The notes under the pieces are model-generated. The model was not told where the DNA came from. It did not search any database and saw only the letters and a program-made list of their open reading frames with translations. The translations under genes and the position numbers were made by a program. This document shows positions 15,843 to 23,148 of a DNA stretch of 25,286 bases, in pieces. Position 1 is the first letter of the stretch, and each line of letters starts with the position of its first letter. The DNA comes from Desulfobacca acetoxidans (GTDB lineage Bacteria > Desulfobacterota > Desulfobaccia > Desulfobaccales > 0-14-0-80-60-11): NCBI GenBank assembly GCA_022736495.1, contig DZCR01000036.1, forward strand, positions 1 to 25,286, given 5' to 3'.

Positions 15843-16133
15843 ATGACCGAAAATGATACTGCCGCGTTCGCCAGCGATGAAGAATTGGAAGCGAGCGTCC
15901 GCCCCCTGGTGAATGAATTCCTGGACCGCTTCAATGAAGAGGGGGTTTCCCCCTCCCAGGCGGGGCTGGTAATCCTGGCTTTGATTTACCGCCTCATGGA
16001 AGTGATGTGCGATGAACCCGAAGCCCGCCGGTTTTTCGTCCTCACCCTGATCAATCTGGTCAATAATTACCTGGCTGAAGAAACGGAGACCGGGGGGCAG
16101 TGCGCCGCTTCGAGAGAGGAAGAAGGGGCTTAA
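15843..16133 (+). CDS. Small acidic helical protein upstream of the cysteine synthase fusion
   Basis: 96 residues, strongly acidic at both ends (starts MTENDTAAFASDEELEAS, ends in EEEGA) with a hydrophobic helical middle (about 40-78: AGLVILALIYRLMEVM, RRFFVLTLINLVNNYL). AAGGA lies 8 bases before the ATG. No family is recognised. It ends only about 37 bases before the fusion gene on the same strand, so the two are probably one transcript, and it could be a small partner or regulator of the fusion protein. The helical middle looks amphipathic rather than a clear membrane span. Confidence 0.72.
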   Translation: MTENDTAAFASDEELEASVRPLVNEFLDRFNEEGVSPSQAGLVILALIYRLMEVMCDEPEARRFFVLTLINLVNNYLAEETETGGQCAASREEEGA

Positions 16134-16170
16134 TACCGCGCCAACCCCCAACGCCAGGAGTTTGGATGTC

Positions 16171-18486
16171 GTGATGCTGCGCAAGGCCAACACTGTTCTG
16201 GAACTTATCGGGCAGACCCCCATCGTCCGCCTGAACCGTCTCAACCCCCATACCCAGGTAGAGATCTACGTCAAACTGGAGTATTTCAATCCCGGCGGAT
16301 CCATCAAGGATCGCCCCGCACTGGCCATGCTCGAGGCGGCAGAGGTCGCCGGCGAACTGACCCCCGACAAGACCGTCATTGAAGCCACCAGCGGCAATAC
16401 CGGTATCGGCCTGGCCATGGTGTGCGCGGTTAAGGGCTATCGTATCCTGTTGGCCATGCCTGAGTCCGCCAGCCTGGAGCGCAAGCGTATCTTGAAGGCG
16501 ATGGGGGCGGAACTGCTGCTCACCCCGGCCCACCTGGGAACCGACGGGGCCATCGAAGAGGTCTACCGGATGGCCCGGGAAAACCCTGACAAATATTTTC
16601 TGGCGGATCAGTTCAACAGCCCTCTCAATCCCGCCTCCCACGAGTCCACCTGCCGGGAAATTTGGGAGCAGACTGAAGGGGAAGTCACCATGGTGGTGGC
16701 GACCATGGGCACCACCGGTACCCTCATGGGCCTCTATGCGGGGATGAAAAAGTTCAATCCCGCCATCCGCATCGTGGGCGTAGAGCCGTTTTTGGGCCAT
16801 GCCCTCCAGGGCTTGAAAAACATGAAGGAGTCTTACAAGCCGGGCATCTTCGATAAGACCAAGGCTGATGAGATCGTCAATATCGAGGACGAAGAGGGCT
16901 ACGAGACCGCCCGGCGCCTGGCCCGCCAGGAAGGCCTCTTCCTGGGGATGAGTTCCGGGGCTGCGGTGGCCGTGGCTATCCGCAAAGCCCGGGAGATGGA
17001 GCGCGGCCTCATCGTGGCCATCGCCCCCGATGGCGGCGAACGCTACCTCTCCACGTCCCTGTTCACCGAAAAAGAGGCCCCCACCCTGTGCTTTTATAAT
17101 ACCCTGGCCCGGTCCAAAGAGGCCTTTGAACCCCGGCGTCCGGGGGAGGCCACCCTGTTCGCCGACGGCCCGGCCCTGTACGACCATCTCCCCCTGGGCG
17201 TGGCCCGCCGGTTGGTGGTGGCCGACCTGCTGCACCGCTATCTTGTTTACCGGGGCTTCAAGGTCCGCCAGGTGGTGAGCCTCATCGACCTGGACGACCG
17301 GGCCCTGGCCGGGGCCGCGGCCGCGGGCCGGGATCTCAAGGAGTTCACGGGGCACTACCGCCAGGAGTTCTTGCGGGATATAGAAGCCTTGCGCATTAAG
17401 GGGGGCGTGCTCTATCCCCTGGCCTCGGACCACATCGACGACATGGTCAATCTCACCCGGAAACTCCTGGAACGGGGCTACGCCTATGAAAAACTCCGTT
17501 CCGTCTACTTCGACATCTCCCGTTTCAAGGACTACGGACGCCTTTCCGGGGTGGACTTAAGCAAGATTCGGGTGGGCAAGACCGTGGACCTGGACGAATA
17601 CGCCAAGGAAAACCCCCGGGATTTTACCCTGTTGAAGCGGGCCAAGCTGGCGGAACTAAAAAAAGGTCTTTATTACACTACCCCATGGGGCCAGGTGCGC
17701 CCCAGTTGGCATCTGGAGTCCGCGGCCATAGCCCTGAGACATCCGGGCGAAACCGTGGACTTCCACGTAGGCAGCGTGGAATCGCTCTTTCCCCACGACG
17801 AAAACGAAAACGCCCTGTTCACCGCAGCCACGGGCAAACCTATGGCCAAGGCCTGGCTCCACTGTGAGCGGGTTCTCAAGGACGGCCGGCCCTTGAAGGA
17901 GGCGGGGGGCATCACGGTGCGGGACCTGATGGCCAAAGGGTACCGGGGCGAGGAGGTGCGCGCCTTCCTGCTGGGCGCCCACTACCGCAAGCCCCTGGCC
18001 GTAAGTGACGCCAACCTCAAGGCCGCGGCCGTGGCCCGGGCCCGCCTGGACCATTTCCTGGAGCGCCTGGCCCTCATAACCTTTGAGGCTCCCATGACAC
18101 CGGCCATCGAGGAACGGCTCTTCCTGCTAAAAAAGGAGTGCACCAGCGCTCTGGACGACGACCTCAACATTGCCCGGGCCATGTCGGCCATCTTCGCAGC
18201 AGTGGGGGAATTTCACACCGACATAGACCACGACCGGCTGGGGCGCGCTGCCGCGGTCGCCATTCTGACCCGCTTCCAGGAGTTGGACGAAGTCCTGGGG
18301 GTGATGAACCTGGCGCCGCCGGCTGCCGCCAGAGATGAAGAGATTGAGGCGCGCTTGAAAGATCGCGAAGAAGCCCGGAAGCGCCAGGACTGGCAGAGTG
18401 CGGATCAGATCCGGGATGAGTTGGCGGCCCAAGGCATCGAGATCATCGATACCGCCGCCGGCCCCCGCTGGCGGCGGCGGAGTTAG
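16171..18486 (+). CDS. CysM-type cysteine synthase fused to a degenerate cysteinyl-tRNA synthetase
   Basis: About 771 residues. Residues 1-300 form a complete PLP cysteine synthase: Lys46 in NPGGSIKDR, the substrate loop TSGNTG (73-78), a CysM-like phosphate loop MGTTGT (179-184), MSSGAAV and PDGGERYLS. Residues 305-771 align along the full length of CysRS (YNTLARSKEAF, YLVYRGFKVRQV, SVYFDISRFKDYG, PWGQVRPSWHLES, FPHDENE, LDDDLN, SADQIRDELAAQGIEI, GPRWRRR). HIGH is replaced by PLGV (341-344), and KMSKS is absent (around 573-577: PLKEA). Of the four zinc ligands, the two Cys are Asp332 and Ser517, while His542 and Glu546 remain. The CysRS half is therefore probably unable to form cysteinyl-adenylate, although the tRNA-binding C-terminus looks preserved. 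The start is GTG 16171 (AGGAG 10 bases upstream), with ATG 16174 possible; TTG 16162 is too close to AGGAG. Confidence 0.93.
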   Translation: MMLRKANTVLELIGQTPIVRLNRLNPHTQVEIYVKLEYFNPGGSIKDRPALAMLEAAEVAGELTPDKTVIEATSGNTGIGLAMVCAVKGYRILLAMPESASLERKRILKAMGAELLLTPAHLGTDGAIEEVYRMARENPDKYFLADQFNSPLNPASHESTCREIWEQTEGEVTMVVATMGTTGTLMGLYAGMKKFNPAIRIVGVEPFLGHALQGLKNMKESYKPGIFDKTKADEIVNIEDEEGYETARRLARQEGLFLGMSSGAAVAVAIRKAREMERGLIVAIAPDGGERYLSTSLFTEKEAPTLCFYNTLARSKEAFEPRRPGEATLFADGPALYDHLPLGVARRLVVADLLHRYLVYRGFKVRQVVSLIDLDDRALAGAAAAGRDLKEFTGHYRQEFLRDIEALRIKGGVLYPLASDHIDDMVNLTRKLLERGYAYEKLRSVYFDISRFKDYGRLSGVDLSKIRVGKTVDLDEYAKENPRDFTLLKRAKLAELKKGLYYTTPWGQVRPSWHLESAAIALRHPGETVDFHVGSVESLFPHDENENALFTAATGKPMAKAWLHCERVLKDGRPLKEAGGITVRDLMAKGYRGEEVRAFLLGAHYRKPLAVSDANLKAAAVARARLDHFLERLALITFEAPMTPAIEERLFLLKKECTSALDDDLNIARAMSAIFAAVGEFHTDIDHDRLGRAAAVAILTRFQELDEVLGVMNLAPPAAARDEEIEARLKDREEARKRQDWQSADQIRDELAAQGIEIIDTAAGPRWRRRS

Positions 18487-18508
18487 GCGAGGCAAAGAAA
18501 ATGATTAT

Positions 18509-18545
18509 GGGAGAGGGGCTAAGGGCCAAAGCCCTTACCCCTCCC
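18509..18545 (+). terminator. Strong hairpin after the fusion gene
   Basis: GGGAGAGGGGCTAAGGGC pairs with GCCCTTACCCCTCCC around CAAA, with small bulges. It begins 22 bases after the fusion gene stop. There is no T-run, so it may be a dispersed G-rich palindrome (compare 10321-10366) acting as, or only resembling, a terminator. Confidence 0.55.
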
Positions 18546-18588
18546 CCACACCCCCAACCCCAAAAGTGGGCCCTGAGATTACCCGGTG

Positions 18589-18609
18589 GCACAGGCGTCT
18601 CGCCTGTGC
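18589..18609. repeat. GCACAGGCG palindrome, copy 2
   Basis: A perfect 9-bp stem (GCACAGGCG / CGCCTGTGC) with a TCT loop. It belongs to the same family as 3283-3303 and 19951-19973. It lies 25 bases before the DUF2283 gene. Confidence 0.75.
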
Positions 18610-18634
18610 GAGTAGTTGCAGCAAGGCAGCAGTT

Positions 18635-19081
18635 ATGGCCTTAGAAATGGTGGAGCAATATTTGAAGATTATTCCGGCTGTCAAGGGGGCGCCCCAAAAG
18701 TATTTGTGGTCTTCTTATGATGCCGAAGCCGATGTACTCTATATCAATTTTAAAAAACCCAGCCATGCCACTGATAGCGAATTGACGGATTATGATATTA
18801 CCATAAGGTATGAGGGCAAAGAAATTATCGGTTTGACTATATTGCACGCCCGTAAACGTCAAATTAGAAATTCAGTTGGGGAATTGAAAAAGGAAGCTCA
18901 GCCATGTATCCCGAACAATACTGGCAATGGCACACCTGGTGGGTCTTTCCCATGTTCATACCCATCTTTTGGATCGTCATCATCGCCCTATGCCTCTACT
19001 TCATCTTCGGCCGTAACAAAGCCAAGCGGACCTGGGTGCCCGGCCGCGGCTTTGAGGACGATACCGCCCTGGACATCCTGA
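18635..19081 (+). CDS. DUF2283 family protein with an overprinted tail
   Basis: Residues 28-77 match the DUF2283 pattern (YDAEADVLYINF, then DYDITIRYEGKEIIGLTILH), a small beta-rich family of unknown function, often in gene-poor or toxin-antitoxin-like contexts. About 25 residues precede it (MALEMVEQYLKIIP...). After residue 90 the product becomes Ser/Pro-rich: this is the SHOCT gene (from 18904) read in another frame, overlapping it by 178 bases. The ancestral protein probably ended near residue 88-90, because a one-base shift there meets TGA at once. The tail may be the result of a frameshift. The start ATG has only a weak AAGG upstream. Confidence 0.7.
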   Translation: MALEMVEQYLKIIPAVKGAPQKYLWSSYDAEADVLYINFKKPSHATDSELTDYDITIRYEGKEIIGLTILHARKRQIRNSVGELKKEAQPCIPNNTGNGTPGGSFPCSYPSFGSSSSPYASTSSSAVTKPSGPGCPAAALRTIPPWTS

Positions 19082-19152
19082 AAAAGCGCTACGCCAAAGG
19101 CGAAATCACCAAAGACGAATTTGAGCGGATGAAGCGGGATATTATGAGCTGA
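18904..19152 (+). CDS. SHOCT-domain small membrane protein
   Basis: 82 residues: a short aromatic N-terminus ([13 protein letters not shown]), one membrane helix (about 14-35), a basic stop-transfer patch (RNKAKR), and a C-terminal SHOCT domain (about 53-80: [22 protein letters not shown]). SHOCT segments are short oligomerisation motifs found at protein ends, and the exact role is unknown. AAGGA lies about 9 bases before the ATG. The first 178 bases are also read in another frame by the preceding DUF2283 gene. Confidence 0.88.
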   Translation: MYPEQYWQWHTWWVFPMFIPIFWIVIIALCLYFIFGRNKAKRTWVPGRGFEDDTALDILKKRYAKGEITKDEFERMKRDIMS

Positions 19153-19216
19153 AGCTGAGGGGAAAAGGCGGATTACTGCAACGGCAGGTAATTTTGAGAC
19201 TACCTCCCCGGGAAAA

Positions 19217-19293
19217 TGGTCGGGACGAGAGGATTTGAACCTCCGACCCCAGCGTCCCGAACGCTGTGCTCTACCAGGCTGAGCCACGTCCCG
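19217..19293 (-). tRNA. tRNA-Pro (anticodon CGG)
   Basis: Read on the minus strand, the 77 bases fold as a complete cloverleaf: acceptor stem CGGGACG/CGTCCCG, a D-arm with CAGCCTGGTAGAGC, anticodon stem AGCGT/ACGCT with loop TTCGGGA (anticodon CGG), and T-arm GGTTCAAATCC. The discriminator A and the 3' CCA are encoded. It reads CCG proline codons. It lies antiparallel to the flanking plus-strand genes. Confidence 0.97.
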
Positions 19294-19301
19294 ACTCTTT
19301 A

Positions 19302-19330
19302 AATGTATCCAAAAGCTTACGCCGGGGCAA
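19302..19330 (-). promoter_or_regulatory. Promoter of tRNA-Pro
   Basis: On the minus strand TTGCCC (19330-19325) and TACATT (19307-19302) are separated by 17 bases, and the tRNA begins 8 bases after the -10 element. This is an appropriate layout for a tRNA promoter. Confidence 0.5.
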
Positions 19331-19442
19331 GAGAAAATCCGCAATTACGCTTTTCCTGAAGGGTTGGCCGGGCGGTTGACAGCCTTGGGCTTTTTGATTA
19401 ACTTGAGCCTCAAGCATATCAATCCTCGGAAAGAGGCGCTCC

Positions 19443-19673
19443 ATGGATGACAATCTTTCTCCGGAATTCCTGGCCAAAGTTAAGGCCGTGGCCCAGGGCC
19501 CCGATGCCGATTTGTTCTTCAACTTTCTGGATTTGCTCTACCAACGCCGTGAAGAATATGATGCAGAACCTCTGACCCCCGATGATCGGGCGGCCATCCG
19601 CGAGGGCAAGGAGGCCATCAAGCGAGGAGAATTCGTCACGCTTGCAGAAATGGAAAAAGAGCTCGATTTATGA
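19443..19673 (+). CDS. RelB-like antitoxin
   Basis: 76 residues, acidic, with a C-terminal segment (LTPDDRAAIREGKEAIKRGE, about 44-63, then a short acidic helix ending KELDL) of the kind that wraps RelE/ParE toxins. The N-terminal half is helical, with no obvious ribbon-helix-helix signature, so assignment to a particular antitoxin family is uncertain. GAGG precedes the ATG by 6 bases. Its last codons overlap the start of the toxin gene (ATGA), the usual arrangement of type II toxin-antitoxin operons. It appears intact, whereas its partner is interrupted. Confidence 0.75.
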   Translation: MDDNLSPEFLAKVKAVAQGPDADLFFNFLDLLYQRREEYDAEPLTPDDRAAIREGKEAIKRGEFVTLAEMEKELDL

Positions 19674-19936
19674 GCTACACCGTGCGCATAGAAAGGCAGG
19701 CCATCAAAACCCTCAAGGCGCTGGATAAGCAGACCATCAGACGCATTCACACCAGGCTCAAAGAACTGGCGGTAGACCCATTCGACCTTCGTTTATCCGG
19801 CCAGTTGGAAATGGGGCAGGGAGAGCGAAACACCAGGGTGGGGAATTGGCGGGTGTTTTTTTAAGTGAATGAAGCTACGCATACAATCTCCATCATTGCC
19901 ATCAGGCCCCGTAGTCAGGCTTACCGTAAGTTATAA
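19670..19936 (+). pseudogene. RelE/ParE-type toxin with an in-frame TAA
   Basis: The frame opens as a RelE/ParE toxin (SYTVRIERQAIKTLKALD, then RIHTRLKELAVDPFD and VGNWRVFF). It hits TAA at 19862-19864, so the free-standing product is 64 residues. The same frame continues without any shift as VNEATHTISIIAIRPRSQAY before a second TAA at 19934-19936. That segment is the missing last strand and tail of the family (RVxYxV...IxIIxIRxRxxAY). A single base change of a Lys codon to TAA explains this. The truncated toxin lacks the C-terminal strand and conserved Arg/Tyr and is probably inactive. Confidence 0.85.
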
Positions 19937-19950
19937 GCAAGAATTTGATG

Positions 19951-19973
19951 GCACAGGCTTTCCAGCCCTGTGC
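19951..19973. repeat. GCACAGG palindrome, copy 3
   Basis: GCACAGG (19951-19957) pairs with CCTGTGC (19967-19973) around CTTTCCAGC. It lies just after the toxin's ancestral stop and about 25 bases before the solute-binding protein start. It is the third member of the family at 3283 and 18589. Confidence 0.6.
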
Positions 19974-19998
19974 TACTTGAAGTGAGGGATGGGTTTTT

Positions 19999-21651
19999 TT
20001 GGCCAAACAGCGATCTTCGGGACGAAATTGGTTTGGCTGCCTGCTTCTGTTGGCTCTCATGGCCGTGCTCCTCTCCGGCTGCAACTCCGAAAAAGCAGAG
20101 CCGCACTCTAGCGGCCCGGACACCGGGCCGGCCTACGGCGATCTCTTCATCGACGGCTCCATCGGCGACGCGAGCACGCTGCTGCCCCCGCTGGCCTCCG
20201 ATGCTTCTTCGGCTGGGATTATCGGCCTGGTCTACAACGGCCTGGTGAAATATGACGGCGACCTCAACCTGGTGGGGGACCTGGCCGAGAGCTGGGATAT
20301 CTCGCCGGACGGGCTCACTATTACCTTTCACCTGCGTCACGGGGTCAAGTGGCACGACGGGGCCCCCTTCACGGCCAAAGACGTCCTGTTCACCTACCAG
20401 GTGATGGTGGACCCGAAAACCCCCACCGCCTATTCCGGGGATTATCTCCAGGTGAAAAAGGCCGAAGCGCCGGATGACTATACTTTCCGGGTCACTTATC
20501 CCCAGCCCTTCGCTCCCGCCCTGGGCTCCTGGGGCCTGGCCATCCTGCCCCGGCACCTATTAGAGGGCCAGGATATCACCAAATCTCCTCTCGGGCGGCA
20601 CCCTATCGGCACTGGCCCCTACATCTTCAAGGAGTGGAAAACCGGCCAGATGATCGCTCTGGCTCACAACCCCAACTATTTTGAGGGCCGCCCCTATCTC
20701 AACGGCTATCTCTATCTGGTGAAGCCCGACCTGGCCACCATGTTTCTGGAATTGAAGGCCGGCAACCTCGACCGCATGGGCCTCACCCCGTTACAGTACA
20801 CCCGCCAGACCGAGTATCCCAAGTTCCACCGCCTGTACAAGAAATACCGCTACATCCCCTTTTCCTATATCTATCTGGGGTACAACCTGAGCGACCCCCG
20901 GTTTGCCGACCGGCGGGTGCGCCAGGCCCTGACCCATGCCATCGACAAGCGGGAGATCATCCACGGGGTGCTCATGGGCCTGGGGGAGGAAGCTTATGGT
21001 CCCTATAAGCCCGGGACCTGGTATTACAACCCTAACCTGCCTAAATTTCCCTACGACCCGGCCAAAGCCAAGGCCCTGCTAGCCGAAGCCGGCTGGCAGC
21101 CCAACGCCGAGGATGTCCTCACCAAGGACGGCCGCCCTTTTGAGTTCACCATTCTTACCAACCAGGGCAACGACATCCGGGTGCGCACTGCGGAGATTAT
21201 CCAGCGCCGCCTCCACCAGATCGGGATCATTGTGCATATTCGCACCGTGGAGTGGGCCGCCTTCCTCAAGCAATTCATCGAAAAAGGTCGGTTCGAAGCG
21301 GTGCTGCTGGGCTGGAACACCGGCCTGGACCCGGACCAGTTCGACATCTGGAGTTCCACCAAGACCAAACCCGGCGAGCTCAACTTCACCGGCTATAAAA
21401 ACCCTGAGGTGGACAGACTTTTGTCCGAAGGCCGGCACACCTTTGACCGGGAAAAGCGGCGGCAGGCCTATTTCAAATTCCAGGAAATCCTGGCCGAAGA
21501 CCAGCCGTATACCTTCCTCTTCGTTCCTGACGCCCTGCCGGCCATTTCCCGGCGGTTCCACGGCATCAAACCCGCGCCCGCAGGCATCGATTACAATTTC
21601 ATCAAATGGTACGTCCCCAAGGGCGAGCAAAAATACACCATGATGCCTTAG
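19999..21651 (+). CDS. Peptide/nickel-type ABC solute-binding lipoprotein (SBP family 5)
   Basis: 550 residues of the DppA/OppA family, which captures peptides or similar ligands in the periplasm for an ABC importer. The N-terminus is a lipoprotein signal: a hydrophobic stretch (about 12-24) and lipobox LSGC with acylated Cys28. Family segments are visible: LAESWDISPDGLTITFHLR, KWHDGAPFTAKDV, HPIGTGPYIFKEW, RRVRQALTHAIDKREII and VEWAAFLKQF. The start is a TTG at 19999 right after a T7 run, with GAGGG about 11 bases upstream. A nearby ATG (19989) is in another frame. No permease or ATPase genes for peptide import adjoin it, so it is an orphan binding protein in this window. Confidence 0.92.
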   Translation: MAKQRSSGRNWFGCLLLLALMAVLLSGCNSEKAEPHSSGPDTGPAYGDLFIDGSIGDASTLLPPLASDASSAGIIGLVYNGLVKYDGDLNLVGDLAESWDISPDGLTITFHLRHGVKWHDGAPFTAKDVLFTYQVMVDPKTPTAYSGDYLQVKKAEAPDDYTFRVTYPQPFAPALGSWGLAILPRHLLEGQDITKSPLGRHPIGTGPYIFKEWKTGQMIALAHNPNYFEGRPYLNGYLYLVKPDLATMFLELKAGNLDRMGLTPLQYTRQTEYPKFHRLYKKYRYIPFSYIYLGYNLSDPRFADRRVRQALTHAIDKREIIHGVLMGLGEEAYGPYKPGTWYYNPNLPKFPYDPAKAKALLAEAGWQPNAEDVLTKDGRPFEFTILTNQGNDIRVRTAEIIQRRLHQIGIIVHIRTVEWAAFLKQFIEKGRFEAVLLGWNTGLDPDQFDIWSSTKTKPGELNFTGYKNPEVDRLLSEGRHTFDREKRRQAYFKFQEILAEDQPYTFLFVPDALPAISRRFHGIKPAPAGIDYNFIKWYVPKGEQKYTMMP

Positions 21652-21671
21652 CCCCTCGTGATTTGTCATAA

Positions 21672-22342
<671 letters not shown>

Positions 22343-22529
22343 TAGCCACGCCCTCTTTTCTGGCGTGTTGCAACCCTGATCCTGCCCCCTGAAAAAGCCT
22401 GCCCCCTTTCCCATCCTGGCTGGATGCCCTCGCAGTCCTGGGTTTATCCTGTCCCCATGCCTTGCCGGGATAAAAGCGGTTCACTGCTGGCCAACCTGAG
22501 AAAAACTAACCGGCACGAGCCACCCCGCC

Positions 22530-22634
22530 TGTGCCGCGTCCCGGCACCAGGATGGCAGCCAATCATTAATATATTGATAATATTTACAATATTATGCGAA
22601 AGCCGGAGGTCTACCCCGGGACAGGCGCGGCACA
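22530..22634. repeat. Inverted-repeat element with an AT-rich palindromic core
   Basis: TGTGCCGCG-TCCCGG (22530-22544) is the reverse complement of 22616-22634 apart from a 4-base insertion. Between the arms lies an AT-rich core with a perfect 8-bp dyad, ATAATATT-TAC-AATATTAT (22577-22595). The roughly 105-bp layout is MITE-like or operator-like. Confidence 0.4.
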
Positions 22635-23107
22635 ATTGTGGCACTGAGCCGACCTTGGCGCGCAAGCAGGCGGCTTTAGCCCGGTTATAGGGCGAGGGTA
22701 CCTCGCAATGGCTCGGCACGTGTGCCGCCTTTTTCGGCCCAACCGGGACGCGCCCGGCCATTTTCGGCGATTTTTGGGGTAGTTTTGAGGTCCTAAAGGC
22801 CGTTTAAAAACCGTTTTTTTCGATCATTTTGCATAAAACGAAGGCCATAACGTCGATCCGGAAACAGCTTTAAAGCCCCCCTTTACCACAAAGAGATTTT
22901 GAAGGGCGTCGCATTTTTAAACGTTTTCGGATGAGAACTTACTTGTTAGAATATGAGCAGCTTCGCTACGCATAGCCTGACAATTCTGAGTGAACGCCGG
23001 TTTTGCCATGGCTGGTAAGGGCTGCGCCTGCCAGGAATCTCCTGAATGGCGGACCGCCTGATTGGCTGATCTATAAGGTCTATCCCCAAGGGAAAAAGGA
23101 AAAAAGC

Positions 23108-23135
23108 AAAAATCGACAATCGAAAACCGAAAAGA
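23108..23135. repeat. Heptamer array upstream of the aminotransferase
   Basis: Four 7-base units in register (AAAAATC, GACAATC, GAAAACC, GAAAAGA). The last unit runs into the GAGGAA ribosome binding site of the aminotransferase gene. Confidence 0.6.
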
Positions 23136-23148
23136 GGAACCCCCAACT

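Noticed and set aside
16060..17433. Long minus-strand frame opposite the cysteine synthase fusion
   Set aside because: Gly/His/Gln-rich antisense shadow of a clearly conserved gene, with no recognisable motif.
19855..19864. Programmed frameshift at the T7 run in the toxin gene
   Set aside because: The conserved C-terminus continues in the same frame after TAA, so frameshifting would not restore it.
22424..22761. Short frames on both strands in the gene-free stretch
   Set aside because: No ribosome binding site or domain, and they cross the inverted-repeat element.
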